From: Chitinophagaceae bacterium
GTDB lineage: Bacteria > Bacteroidota > Bacteroidia > Chitinophagales > Chitinophagaceae
Reading direction: 5' to 3'
DNA: 64,000 nt
NCBI GenBank assembly: GCA_019638615.1
Contig: JAHBTL010000004.1
Location: 124,001 to 188,000, forward strand
Part shown: one piece after another, positions 9,738 through 19,005 of the stretch
How positions within the stretch are numbered: the stretch's first letter is position 1
Layout: every line of letters starts with the position of its first letter
Program-made: the position numbers and the translations under genes
Notes under the pieces: generated by a model
What the model saw: only the letters and a program-made list of their open reading frames with translations
Databases searched by the model: none
What the model was told of the DNA's origin: nothing

Positions 9738-11108
9738 GTGTTAAAGACCCGTAAACAAATATTCATTGAGCAAAGCCGGGAAAAGTTTTCCGATGTGGAA
9801 CATCGCCGTAAGATCAATCATAGCCTCCTGCAATCAGATATTGCTTTCCGGAAAGGCATTCCGCAATTCTCAGACCTGCAGCTTGCCAAAAAAACAGCCA
9901 ATCACATCAAAAGAACAACCATAGAAAACCTGGATACCTATCTGCTGCAGTTTGAAAAACAATTCACTCAAAACGGCGGAAAAGTGATTTGGGCGGCAAC
10001 AGCGAACGAGGCGCTTGATGCTGTTGGCAGGATATGTAAAGAGGTAAATGCCAGGCTTGTGGTGAAAAGCAAATCAATGGTAACCGAAGAAATTCATCTT
10101 AATCCGTTCCTGTCTTCCAAAGGAATAGAAGTGGTAGAAACCGACCTGGGAGAATACATTCAGCAACTGGCAGGAGAGCCGCCTTATCACCTCGTTGCTC
10201 CTTCTATGCACAAGAGTAAAGAAGAAGTGGCAGATCTGTTCCATGAAAAGCTGGGCGCCCCTGAAGGATTGGCCCCGGAAGCGCTCACGCAGTTTGCCCG
10301 GAAGATCCTAAGGGAAAAATATGTGCAGGCAGATATAGGCATCACAGGCGTTAATTTTTTACTGGCTGATATCGGAGGTGTTGCATTAACAGAAAATGAA
10401 GGGAACGGCCGTTTAAGCACGAGCTTTCCGAAAGTTCATATCGCTGTTACCGGTATTGAGAAAATATTACCTTCTGTGAGGGATCTGGCCCTTTTTTGGC
10501 CATTGCTTGCAACACATGGTTCAGGTCAGCAAATCACTGTATATAACTCAATCTTTACAGGACCCAGGAAAGCAGGCGAAAAAGATGGACCTGAAAGGAT
10601 GTATGTAATATTGCTTGACAACGGACGTACACGTTTGCTTGCTGATCCGAAAGCAAGAGAAAGCCTGTATTGCATCCGTTGCGGCGCATGCCTGAATGTA
10701 TGCCCTGTGTTTCGCAATATCGGCGGACATACTTACAACAGCACATACGGAGGTCCTGTTGGTTCCGTTATTACACCTCATATTAAGGGAATGAAGGAAT
10801 ATGGACATTTGTCACAGGCTTCTTCCCTTTGTGGTGCCTGTACCGAAGTGTGTCCCGTTGGCATACCGCTTCACCAATTGCTTTTACATAACCGGCAACT
10901 TGCAGTTAAACATGCAGCCCGTACGGAGAAATTTGCCTGGAAATTATGGGCTATGGCATGCAGCCATCGCCGGGTGCTAAACCTTGCAGGTGGTCATACA
11001 AAAAACAGGGTGGCTACTTTATTGTTTGCAAATGCCTGGGGAAAAAACAGGAAGCTGCCCGGCTTTGCACCTGAATCGTTCAACCAATTATGGAAAAAGC
11101 AGCGATAA
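9738..11108 (+). CDS. lutB: LutB/LldF-type lactate utilisation iron-sulfur protein
   Basis: 456 residues from a GTG start just after the previous stop. The N-terminal two thirds form the LUD domain (THLV-type APSMHKSKEEVADLF, VQADIGITGVNFLLADIGG, TENEGNGRL). Near the C-terminus are two ferredoxin-type cysteine clusters, CIRCGACLNVCPVF and CGACTEVCPVGI, which bind 4Fe-4S centres. With LutA and LutC this protein oxidises L-lactate to pyruvate in the cytoplasm. The lutA gene overlaps its end by 19 bp. Placement behind fucosidases fits the oxidative L-fucose route, which ends in pyruvate and L-lactate, or the phosphorylating route via lactaldehyde. No lutC is seen in the window. Confidence 0.9.
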   Translation: MLKTRKQIFIEQSREKFSDVEHRRKINHSLLQSDIAFRKGIPQFSDLQLAKKTANHIKRTTIENLDTYLLQFEKQFTQNGGKVIWAATANEALDAVGRICKEVNARLVVKSKSMVTEEIHLNPFLSSKGIEVVETDLGEYIQQLAGEPPYHLVAPSMHKSKEEVADLFHEKLGAPEGLAPEALTQFARKILREKYVQADIGITGVNFLLADIGGVALTENEGNGRLSTSFPKVHIAVTGIEKILPSVRDLALFWPLLATHGSGQQITVYNSIFTGPRKAGEKDGPERMYVILLDNGRTRLLADPKARESLYCIRCGACLNVCPVFRNIGGHTYNSTYGGPVGSVITPHIKGMKEYGHLSQASSLCGACTEVCPVGIPLHQLLLHNRQLAVKHAARTEKFAWKLWAMACSHRRVLNLAGGHTKNRVATLLFANAWGKNRKLPGFAPESFNQLWKKQR

Positions 11109-11830
11109 AAGAGTGTATGCATGTAGAACTGTTCATACCTTGTTTTGTAGACCAGTTGTTTCCGCAAACAGCTTTTAATATGGTGCAGATACTGGAGCGG
11201 GCAGGCTGTGAGGTTTCTTATAACACACAACAAACCTGTTGTGGTCAGCCGGCTTATAATGCAGGATTCATGGAAGAATGTGCTGTTGTTGCCGGCAAGT
11301 TTATAAAAGAATTTTCCGGGGAAAATTATGTGGTGGTGCCTGGCGGCTCCTGTACCGGTTTCGTTCGAAATTATTACAGTAAAATGTTTGAAGGAACTGA
11401 TCTTGAAAAACAGGTAACAATGAAGACGCCATTGTTTTATGAATTTACTTCGTTTTTAACGGAAATCTTGGGAATCGAAGATACAGGGGCAACATTAGTT
11501 GGGAAAGCAGTTTATCATGATGCATGTGGCGCTTTAAGGGAATGTGGAATTAAAGCTGCGCCACGTATACTGTTAAATAAGGTTAGGGGACTGGAACTGA
11601 TTGAGACGGAAGATGCGGAGCGTTGCTGCGGGTTTGGCGGCACTTTTTCCGTTAAATATGAGCCGGTATCAATGGCTATGGGTGAGCAGAAAGTATTAAA
11701 CGCTATAAAAGCAGGGGCACAATATATCATTTCTACTGATCTTTCCTGCCTGATGCACCTGGATGGTTATATCCGCCATCACCAACTTTTGATACAAACC
11801 TTGCACATTGCAGATGTTCTTGTTTCCTGA
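11090..11830 (+). CDS. lutA: LutA/LldE-type (Fe-S)-binding lactate oxidation subunit
   Basis: 246 residues, the usual LutA length. It has two CCG domains: the first with NTQQTCCGQPAYNAG and VVPGGSCTGFVR, the second with YHDACGALRECG and ERCCGFGGTFSVKY. These cysteine-rich motifs bind Fe-S clusters and appear in LutA, GlcF and heterodisulfide reductase subunits. The start ATG at 11090 lies inside lutB, a 19 bp overlap that suggests translational coupling. It is the last gene of the plus-strand run, so the operon probably ends here. The order lutB-lutA is reversed relative to the classic lutABC operon, and a lutC-type gene does not follow. Confidence 0.9.
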   Translation: MEKAAIKECMHVELFIPCFVDQLFPQTAFNMVQILERAGCEVSYNTQQTCCGQPAYNAGFMEECAVVAGKFIKEFSGENYVVVPGGSCTGFVRNYYSKMFEGTDLEKQVTMKTPLFYEFTSFLTEILGIEDTGATLVGKAVYHDACGALRECGIKAAPRILLNKVRGLELIETEDAERCCGFGGTFSVKYEPVSMAMGEQKVLNAIKAGAQYIISTDLSCLMHLDGYIRHHQLLIQTLHIADVLVS

Positions 11831-11944
11831 AGTGCTGAAAACCCGGCGCTTAACTCCTTTAGAGAAAAACATGATTAAATCAACGTTATAATATACTTTG
11901 GGTGTCGCCCGCAGAAATGAGCCGGAATTTATATTGGAAGAATG

Positions 11945-12409
11945 CTATATCACCTTAAACGTAACGGTTGGCGCCATTAATTTAGTTCCATTTTTCAGTT
12001 TCACGATCACATTGTCTACGATCATTTCGTCTCCCTTTTTTATATTGTCCTTAATGCTCTGCCGCCAGAGTTCGCTTATAACAGTTGTATTGGTAAAATC
12101 ATTGGTACGCATATCGTCAAATGTTTTCTTTTGCCCGGTTTCCGGATCGTCGTAAGTGCTTTTAAATTTGTACAATACCCTGAACCGAACCACCTCGTAA
12201 GTCGCCCCTTTGCTGTCTCTTGCCGTTACGGCTGAGTCGATGATATTTGAAAGAATATCAGTTGTAATACTCCCGCCTTTAAAACCGGCGAGGCTTACTG
12301 TTATTTTGGGCAGCGAAGTTTCAGCAGGTGCGGAAGCCTTTGGCTTTTGCGTTTGTGCATCTGCTGATATTACTACCGGGAAAAGTATAAATAACAAAAA
12401 CTTTTTCAT
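11945..12409 (-). CDS. Secreted protein of unknown function
   Basis: 154 residues from the ATG at 12409. The N-terminus is a clear signal peptide (KKFLLFILFPVVISADAQ) followed by a short Pro/Ala/Lys-rich linker. The rest is a compact region with alternating polar/hydrophobic strands (PKITVSLAGFKGG, RFRVLYKFKSTYDDPETGQ, VIVKLKNGTKLMAPTVTFKV) that looks like a beta-sandwich. It ends 'MAPTVTFKVI', reminiscent of the C-terminal domains of gliding or type IX secretion GldM-like proteins, but that likeness is too weak for a call. It faces the lut operon convergently and is separated from miaE by about 150 bp. Function not recognised. Confidence 0.7.
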   Translation of the reverse strand: MKKFLLFILFPVVISADAQTQKPKASAPAETSLPKITVSLAGFKGGSITTDILSNIIDSAVTARDSKGATYEVVRFRVLYKFKSTYDDPETGQKKTFDDMRTNDFTNTTVISELWRQSIKDNIKKGDEMIVDNVIVKLKNGTKLMAPTVTFKVI

Positions 12410-12557
12410 GAACAAAGGTTTATAAAAAAAAGTACAACATAAAGAACGCCTGCAAGTTAGATATTATTATACTGGAAGTTTGTTAAAGCTGAAAAGAGTG
12501 GATGCGGGGTAAATGAGGTTCGAAAAACATAAGTAGGCCCTGGTCAACAGCGTTGTA

Positions 12558-13163
12558 TCAATGCATCCTGTCGCCACGTACTTCAAGCTGCCTGATCATG
12601 CCGGCTTCGTATGCCAGCCATTCAGCCCAGCGTTTTCTTACTTTTTCTTTGTCGATATATGTTTCCGCAAGATCTATAAAAAGCGTGTAATGCCCCGCTT
12701 CACTTTCCATAAATCGGCGGTAGAACCTGCGCAGGTAGGCATCGTTGAGTCCCTCGCTCAGGCGTTTGAAGCGTTCGCAGCTTCTTGCTTCAATCAATGC
12801 CATAGTAAGCAGTTGATCCAGGAAACGTTCTTCGGGACTACCTCCTTTTTTCTGAAATTCGATCAGCCTGTTTACATATTCATCTTTTCGTTGTTTGCCA
12901 AGCTTTAGCTTTCGCTTGTGCAGCTCTGCCAGCACCAGCCTGAAATGCCCCCATTCTTCTGTAACTACAGGCGCCAGGGCTGTTATTAATTTTTCTTTAT
13001 CGGAGTAACGCTGGATGAGCGAGATGCAGGTGGTAGCGGCTTTTTGTTCGCAGTAAGCATGGTCTGTTAAAATATCCTCCAGGCTTATACCCGCTAAATC
13101 CACCCATCTCGGGTCGGTCGGCAATTGCAGCCCCAGTATGTTTTTTACATCTTCTTCGTTCAT
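12558..13163 (-). CDS. miaE: tRNA-(ms2io6A)-hydroxylase MiaE
   Basis: 201 residues from the ATG at 13163; a TTG 18 bp upstream is also open. The protein is helical throughout and has the two carboxylate-bridged di-iron half-sites expected for MiaE: DHAYCEQKAA with TEEWGHFR (Glu-x-x-His) in the first half, and IEARSCERFKRL with ESEAGHYTLF in the second. MiaE hydroxylates the isopentenyl group of ms2i6A37 in tRNAs reading U-initial codons, using O2 and Fe. It stands alone and transcribes away from the penicillin acylase gene. The shared upstream gap holds a degenerate repeat tract. Family assignment is strong from the di-iron spacing and length. Confidence 0.9.
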   Translation of the reverse strand: MNEEDVKNILGLQLPTDPRWVDLAGISLEDILTDHAYCEQKAATTCISLIQRYSDKEKLITALAPVVTEEWGHFRLVLAELHKRKLKLGKQRKDEYVNRLIEFQKKGGSPEERFLDQLLTMALIEARSCERFKRLSEGLNDAYLRRFYRRFMESEAGHYTLFIDLAETYIDKEKVRKRWAEWLAYEAGMIRQLEVRGDRMH

Positions 13164-13202
13164 ATCCTGTTTGTACCGCAAAAATAGGAAAGTGGAGCGG
13201 GA

Positions 13203-13316
13203 TGAGAGATTTGAGATTTGAAATTTGAAATGAGCTTTCAGCCGTCAGTCTATAGCTATCAGGCATGGATACAAACTAATATCAAATCTCGAATCTCAAA
13301 TTTCAAATCTCAAATA
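13203..13316. repeat. Degenerate word repeats forming an imperfect inverted repeat
   Basis: Between miaE and the penicillin acylase gene, runs of GAGATTTGAAATTTG on the left face runs of CAAATCTCAAATTTC on the right. The centre is AGCTTTCAGCCGTCAG (16 bases), which recurs exactly near 25891. The outer arms could fold into a long imperfect hairpin in the divergent promoter region. Tracts of similar words occur in five other gaps of this window. Confidence 0.7.
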
Positions 13317-13354
13317 ATTTGTTTTTTTTAGCTTCAACCCTGTAATTTTAAACC

Positions 13355-15802
13355 ATGAGAATTGTTGCATTCCTGGTTTCACTGGTTATTACGGGGTTGC
13401 TGATTGCCTGCCTGGGTTCAAGGTGGTGCCTGCCGCTGCCGTTAGGGAGCTTTTTAAGCCCGCAACATGGCGTATGGCAAAATGCAGAGCCGGCAACCAG
13501 ACAATTTAACGATGAGCTGTTATTTTCTTCGTTGCAGTCGGATGCTGCCGTTTATTTTGACGAAAGACTGGTACCTCATATTGTAGCGGATAGCGATGAA
13601 GATGCGTATTTTATACAGGGCTATCTTCATGCAAAATTCCGGCTATGGCAAATGGAATTTCAAGCCCGTGCAGCAGCGGGACGCATCAGCGAAATCGTAG
13701 GAGAAGCTGCGGTAGGTTTTGATAAAGGGAAAAGGCGGTTGGGTATGGTATATGCGGCAGAAAACATGCTGAAAGAAGCCGAAGCCGATCCTCTAACAAA
13801 AACAATGCTGGACAGCTATACAGCGGGAGTAAACGCTTTCATTTCATCGCTTACAGAAAGTGCGTTGCCCATAGAATACAAATTGCTGGGATATACGCCG
13901 GAAAAGTGGAGCAATTTTAAAACTGCCTTATTTGTTAAGCAGATGTCTCAAACACTCTCCGGCTTCTCCGATGATTTACCCATGACAAAAGCAAAAGCTT
14001 TTTTTGGCGACAGGGCCATGCGCATATTGTTTCCGCAGGTGGCCGATTCACTAGATCCGGTCATTCCGCGTGGCACTCATTATCCTCCTGCATCGGTTGT
14101 TCCAACACCTCCCGCTTCAGGAGATTCGCTGTATATCAGAAGTGATGGTTTGGATGGCGGGAAGCTGCAGGAAATGGAAAAGCCCGATAAAAACAATGGA
14201 AGCAATAACTGGGCGGTAAGCGGAGCCAAAACGCAGAGCGGGATGCCGATACTATGCAACGATCCTCATCTTACTTTATCAATGCCATCTATATGGTATG
14301 AGCTGCAGCTCACCACGCCTGATATGAATGCTTACGGGGTAAGCTTTCCCGGGGCGCCGGGCGTAATTATCGGCTTTAATGAAAACATAGCGTTTGGTTT
14401 TACCAGCTCGGAAAGGGATGTGCTGGATTATTATAAAGTAAAGCTGAAAGACGACAGCAAAACGCAATATTATTTTGACAGCGCATGGACAGATACCAGG
14501 CTGAGAATAGAGGAAATAAAAGTGAAAAACAAGCCTGCAGTGTATGATACGGTAGCGTATACGGCATTTGGCCCTGTTATGTATGATAAAAGTTTTCCTG
14601 CAGCCGAAGGAAGCAGCGATGCGCTGGCTGTACGTTGGAAAGCGCACGATGCCTCGAATGAATTGCTGTTGTGGCATTATTTAGACAGGGCGGCCAACTA
14701 CCAAGATTATACGAATGCCCTGCAGCATTTTACATGTCCGGGACATAATATTGTTTTTGCTTCCCGGTCGGGCGATATAGCCATCTGGCACCAGGGGGTA
14801 TTTCCGGCACGCTGGAACAGGCAGGGACTGTATGTAATGCCCGGGGAAGACAGCAGTTACATGTGGCAGGGATATATTCCTATGCAGGAGAATCCGCATG
14901 TGCTGGATACTGCCAGGGGATTTGTGAGCAGCGCCAATCAACGTCCTGCCGATAGCAGTTACCCGTATTTTATAAATGGCGCATACGACCTGTATCGCGG
15001 CATAGCCATCAACCGTAAGCTTGCAGGCATGCAGGGCATAACACCGGGTGATATGATGAAGCTGCAGAACGATAATTATAATACACTGGCTGAAACAGCC
15101 CGCCCTTTATTTTTGAAATACATAGATGAAAACAATGCATCGCCGGAAGGGAAAAAGTATTACGAGATGGTGAAGCACTGGTCATTGTATAACGATATCC
15201 GTGAGAGCGCTCCCACCGTGTTTAGTATATGGCTTGGCAACCTCGAAAAACAAGTCTGGAACGATGAATTCGAAAAAGCAGGCGTAGTTGATCTGCGTCC
15301 TTCCGAAAGTACATTGGTCGAGGCCTTGCTCAAAAACGATTCTACCTTTGTTTATATTGATAACATTAATACTCCGGAAAAGGAAACGATCCGGGAGCTT
15401 GCCAATGCAGCGTTTCAGCATACCGTAAAAACAGCAGATTCTTTAAGCAACATGAACAAATTGGAATGGGGCGCATATAAGAATACTTCCGTGTATCATT
15501 TATTGGGCGAAAAAATGTTGCCTTTTGCAAGAACAGGCTTACCCATTGGCGGGGGAGAGCATGTAATCAATGCAACCAAATCAAAACATGGGCCCAGCTG
15601 GAGAATGGTGGTGCAACTGGGTGAAACACCGGAAGCTTATGTGGTTTATCCCGGAGGGCAATCGGGTAATCCCGGGAGTCCCTATTACGACCAGTTTATT
15701 GATAAATGGGCCGCGGGTGAATATTATAAAGCCTGGTTTATGAAAAGAGGTGAAAAAGGGGATGAGAAGCTCGTGTGGAAAATGATTTTTAAAAAAGGAT
15801 GA
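13355..15802 (+). CDS. Penicillin acylase family Ntn-hydrolase, exported
   Basis: 815 residues, normal for the family. A hydrophobic N-terminal segment (residues ~4-22) exports or anchors the protein. The alpha chain (~50-280) contains AYFIQGYLHAKFRLWQMEFQARAAAGR, a family hallmark given here in short form. A linker precedes NGSNNWAVSG, where Ser283 would be the autocatalytically exposed N-terminal nucleophile of the beta chain. Further signatures are NDPHLTLSMPSIWYE and FGFTSSERDVLDYY. These enzymes cleave amide bonds, including penicillins, aminoglutaryl compounds and acyl-homoserine lactones; the substrate here is unknown. The periplasm is the likely site. A small membrane protein gene follows after 27 bp and may be co-transcribed. 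Confidence 0.92.
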   Translation: MRIVAFLVSLVITGLLIACLGSRWCLPLPLGSFLSPQHGVWQNAEPATRQFNDELLFSSLQSDAAVYFDERLVPHIVADSDEDAYFIQGYLHAKFRLWQMEFQARAAAGRISEIVGEAAVGFDKGKRRLGMVYAAENMLKEAEADPLTKTMLDSYTAGVNAFISSLTESALPIEYKLLGYTPEKWSNFKTALFVKQMSQTLSGFSDDLPMTKAKAFFGDRAMRILFPQVADSLDPVIPRGTHYPPASVVPTPPASGDSLYIRSDGLDGGKLQEMEKPDKNNGSNNWAVSGAKTQSGMPILCNDPHLTLSMPSIWYELQLTTPDMNAYGVSFPGAPGVIIGFNENIAFGFTSSERDVLDYYKVKLKDDSKTQYYFDSAWTDTRLRIEEIKVKNKPAVYDTVAYTAFGPVMYDKSFPAAEGSSDALAVRWKAHDASNELLLWHYLDRAANYQDYTNALQHFTCPGHNIVFASRSGDIAIWHQGVFPARWNRQGLYVMPGEDSSYMWQGYIPMQENPHVLDTARGFVSSANQRPADSSYPYFINGAYDLYRGIAINRKLAGMQGITPGDMMKLQNDNYNTLAETARPLFLKYIDENNASPEGKKYYEMVKHWSLYNDIRESAPTVFSIWLGNLEKQVWNDEFEKAGVVDLRPSESTLVEALLKNDSTFVYIDNINTPEKETIRELANAAFQHTVKTADSLSNMNKLEWGAYKNTSVYHLLGEKMLPFARTGLPIGGGEHVINATKSKHGPSWRMVVQLGETPEAYVVYPGGQSGNPGSPYYDQFIDKWAAGEYYKAWFMKRGEKGDEKLVWKMIFKKG

Positions 15803-15829
15803 TTAATAGCTAATTCAATCGGGATAAAG

Positions 15830-16174
15830 ATGAGATTTATAGTTTGCCTGCTACTGATCATGTTGCTCAGTTTTGTATCGTCGCTCTATTTTCCGTGGTG
15901 GATAATAGGCATCATCGCTTTTGCGGTGAGCAGCTTTATCATTCAAAAGCCTTACCTGGCATTTTTAACCGGGTTTACCGCGTTACTTCTATTGTGGGGA
16001 GGGCTTGCCTGGTATATCAGCTCCGTCAATCATCATATCCTGGCACATAAAATCTCAGTACTGGTTGTGCAGCAAGACAGCCCCTTTTTACTCATACTGC
16101 TTACCGCATTGACCGGCGCACTGGTAGCCGGCCTTGCTTCGCTTACCGGTTCGTTAATGAGGCGTTTGTTTTAA
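15830..16174 (+). CDS. Small integral membrane protein of unknown function
   Basis: 114 residues with four predicted membrane helices at about 3-20, 23-40, 46-66 and 84-107, separated by very short loops and ending in a positively charged SLMRRLF. No catalytic motif is seen. It follows the penicillin acylase gene by 27 bp on the same strand and is probably co-transcribed with it. Similar orphan four-helix proteins are frequent in Bacteroidota genomes, but I do not recognise a named family. It is believable as a gene because of its composition, its ATG and its operon position. Confidence 0.7.
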   Translation: MRFIVCLLLIMLLSFVSSLYFPWWIIGIIAFAVSSFIIQKPYLAFLTGFTALLLLWGGLAWYISSVNHHILAHKISVLVVQQDSPFLLILLTALTGALVAGLASLTGSLMRRLF

Positions 16175-16288
16175 AGGAATGGCATGATTTTTTAAAGAAA
16201 TTTTAATCAGGCAATACCTTAATTATTGTTCCGGGCGTTTTATCTTTTCATATTCAACGGCTTTATTTTACTTCTGTAAAACCACTCC

Positions 16289-18739
16289 ATGAAAAAACTC
16301 CTTTTGCTTTTACTTTTAATAAGCGCAGTATTGTGGGCAAAGGCTGTGCCTGTAAAAGGGATAATAAAGGATTTTACAGGAAATATACTTCCTTATTCTT
16401 CCATTGTGGTAAAGGGCAGTTTTATAGGCACTACTGCTAATAACGAGGGAAAATATCTTTTAAATTTACCGGCTGGCCGGTACACGCTGCAATGTATGCA
16501 TGTGGGTTATAAAATGTTGGAAAAAGAAATCATGGTGGAGGCCCCGGAAACAACCGTTGATTTTATTCTTTCCATGCAGGAGCTGACCCTTAAGGAAATT
16601 GTGATTGGTAACAACGCAGAAGACCCGGCATATGAAATTATCAGGCAGGCTATTCAAAAAAGACCTTATTATAAAGACCAGGTAGAAGCGTTTGAATGCG
16701 AGGTGTACATAAAAGGGCAACTAAAACTCAAAGATTACCCGGCCACAATATTTGGACAAAAGGTAGATTTTTCGGATGGCGACAGCAGCAGGCAGAAAAT
16801 GATTTACCTCAGTGAAACGATCGCCACCTATTCCTTTCAAAAACCTGGTAAGGAAAAAGCGGTAGTGACCTCTACCCGGGTGAGCGGGCAAGGCGAAAGC
16901 TTTGGATTCAGCAGCCCGAGATTTATTACTTTTTACGATAATAATATACAAATAAGCAATGCGCTGAACCCGCGTGGTTTTATATCGCCTATCGCCGATC
17001 ATGCTTTATCGTTCTACAGGTACAAATTCATGGGTAGCTTCCAGGAAAACGGCCGCATCATCAACCGCATCAAAGTAATGCCCCGCCGCAGTTTTGAACC
17101 CCTGTTTTCAGGATTTATCAGCATAGTGGAAGATGAGTGGCGTATACACAGCATAGATCTAATGCTCACCAAAGCGTCGCAGATGGAGCTTGCAGACACG
17201 CTCCGCATTGAGCATATGTACGTTCCGGTTACTAAAGACGTATGGATGATCCATAGCCAGGTATTGTACCCGTCTGTTAATTTATTGGGTTTTGATGCTA
17301 CAGGCAGCTTTGTTACGGTGTATTCCAATTACAATCTCAACCCTTCCTTCAAAAAAGGGTTCTTTAACAATATTGTTCTTAAATACGATTCGGCTTCCAA
17401 TAAAAAGCCACGGGCTTTCTGGGATACCGTGCGCCCTGTACCGCTGCTTGACGATGAAATAATGGACTATATTAAAAAGGACAGTCTTGAACTGGTAAGG
17501 CGTGATCCTGCTTACCTCGATTCTATAGACCGGAGGAAAAATAAATTTACGGCAGGCGGTATTCTGGTATTCGGACAAACATTTTCGCGCCAGAGCAAGA
17601 AATCAACTTTCAGCTATCCGCCATTAATAGAAGTAGCCAATTTTAATACTGTAGAAGGTTTCAATCTCAATTTTGCCCCAACCTATGCGCGGCGATTTTC
17701 AGAAACTCAATCCATAGCGTTTACCCCAACACTCAGGTATGGGTTTACCAACAGGCATTTCAACGCCGATCTGTCGGGAAAGTATGTTTTTGGAAAACGG
17801 GCGCATCAGTCAGTTGCTATTTCAGGTGGTAAACGGGTTTTCCAGATCAACAATGAAAATCCTGTTCGGCCGATTGTAAATACCTACAACACCTTGTTGT
17901 TCGGAGACAATTTTTTAAAAATTTATGAAGCGCGGTTTGGTGAACTCTCCTATGTACAGGGAGTGGGCGAAGGGTTGACTATTAAAGCTTATGTAAGTTA
18001 CCAGGACAGGATGCCGCTTGAAAATACGGATAATACATTTTGGGGAAAATCCAAAAACCTGTCGAGGCGAACGCCCAATTACCCCACAGAGCTGGTGGCA
18101 GAGAATTTCAGCCGGCACCAGGCGCTCACCGGCAGTATTACCGTTAGTTATCGTCCCGGTACAAAATATATACAGTTGCCCGAGCGCAGAATTAACCTGG
18201 GATCGAAATATCCACTGTTTACCGCCAGCTATACAAAAGGATTGAACGGCGTGTTGGGGAGCGATATAGATTTCGACCGCTGGAAGTTTTCTGTTAAAGA
18301 TGATATTAATTTAAAGCTGCTGGGTGTATTTGACTATAACATCTCCATAGGGGGATTTGTAAACGACCGGAGGGTAGAGATACAGGACTACCAGCATTTT
18401 AATGGTAACCAGATGCTGGTTGCCACCGAGTATCTTAACAGCTTTCAACTGGCGCCTTATTATGCGCGGTCTACTACGGAACCATTGTATTCAACGCTCA
18501 ATGTAGAGCATCACTTTAACGGGTTTCTTACCAATAAAATTCCATTCGTTAAAAAGTTGAATGTATACCTGGTGGGCGGCTTCAATGCTTTTGTGGTACA
18601 CAAGGATAACTACTATTACGAAGTTTTTGGCGGTATCGAAAACATATTAAAGTTCCTGCGGGTTGATTATGTTTTTGGTTTTGGCAGCAATGGCTTCCGC
18701 AATTCCGCCACCCGCATCGGCTTCCGGGTGTTTAATTAA
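16289..18739 (+). CDS. DUF5686 outer-membrane protein with N-terminal carboxypeptidase-regulatory-like domain
   Basis: 816 residues. A signal peptide (KKLLLLLLLISAVLWAKA) is followed by a CarboxypepD_reg-like beta-sandwich at ~20-105 (VKGIIKDFTGNILPYSSIVVKGS, given only in part, then NNEGKYLLNLPAGRYTLQ and VGYKMLEKEI). After a linker starting EDPAYEIIRQAIQKR comes the long DUF5686 region. It carries regularly spaced beta strands and ends in GFRVFN, an outer-membrane barrel-type terminus. Members occur throughout Bacteroidota and are thought to sit in the outer membrane; the biochemical role is not established. The gene stands alone with 114 bp upstream. Confidence 0.88.
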   Translation: MKKLLLLLLLISAVLWAKAVPVKGIIKDFTGNILPYSSIVVKGSFIGTTANNEGKYLLNLPAGRYTLQCMHVGYKMLEKEIMVEAPETTVDFILSMQELTLKEIVIGNNAEDPAYEIIRQAIQKRPYYKDQVEAFECEVYIKGQLKLKDYPATIFGQKVDFSDGDSSRQKMIYLSETIATYSFQKPGKEKAVVTSTRVSGQGESFGFSSPRFITFYDNNIQISNALNPRGFISPIADHALSFYRYKFMGSFQENGRIINRIKVMPRRSFEPLFSGFISIVEDEWRIHSIDLMLTKASQMELADTLRIEHMYVPVTKDVWMIHSQVLYPSVNLLGFDATGSFVTVYSNYNLNPSFKKGFFNNIVLKYDSASNKKPRAFWDTVRPVPLLDDEIMDYIKKDSLELVRRDPAYLDSIDRRKNKFTAGGILVFGQTFSRQSKKSTFSYPPLIEVANFNTVEGFNLNFAPTYARRFSETQSIAFTPTLRYGFTNRHFNADLSGKYVFGKRAHQSVAISGGKRVFQINNENPVRPIVNTYNTLLFGDNFLKIYEARFGELSYVQGVGEGLTIKAYVSYQDRMPLENTDNTFWGKSKNLSRRTPNYPTELVAENFSRHQALTGSITVSYRPGTKYIQLPERRINLGSKYPLFTASYTKGLNGVLGSDIDFDRWKFSVKDDINLKLLGVFDYNISIGGFVNDRRVEIQDYQHFNGNQMLVATEYLNSFQLAPYYARSTTEPLYSTLNVEHHFNGFLTNKIPFVKKLNVYLVGGFNAFVVHKDNYYYEVFGGIENILKFLRVDYVFGFGSNGFRNSATRIGFRVFN

Positions 18740-18745
18740 TATTAT

Positions 18746-18976
18746 TTAATAGGACCCCCATTCAAAAGAAAATTTTATCTTTATACTGCTGCCTGTTTTC
18801 ACTGCCTCCATATCCTCTTTAAATCCTTCCTGCTTAATCAGATATGCTATTATAATTCCTGCAAGCATCACCATTAGAGGGTAACGATGTGAAAGCCTGT
18901 CGGTTTTACTGTTGTCGCGATTTTCATAAAGGTGATGCAAAGAAAAGGTAATGACCCGTTTGTTCCGTCCCTGCAT
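18746..18976 (-). CDS. Possible small membrane protein (doubtful)
   Basis: 76 codons from an ATG on the minus strand, in the gap between the DUF5686 gene and the patatin gene. One hydrophobic stretch (YPLMVMLAGIIIAYLI) could span a membrane, and a charged tail follows. I recognise no family, and the gap would otherwise be empty. It may be a chance reading frame. On the plus strand the end of the same gap carries a 10-base direct repeat, TTGTTCCGTC, just before the patatin start. Confidence 0.25.
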   Translation of the reverse strand: MQGRNKRVITFSLHHLYENRDNSKTDRLSHRYPLMVMLAGIIIAYLIKQEGFKEDMEAVKTGSSIKIKFSFEWGSY

Positions 18977-19005
18977 TTTGTTCCGTCAAATAAAACCTCT
19001 ACTAT

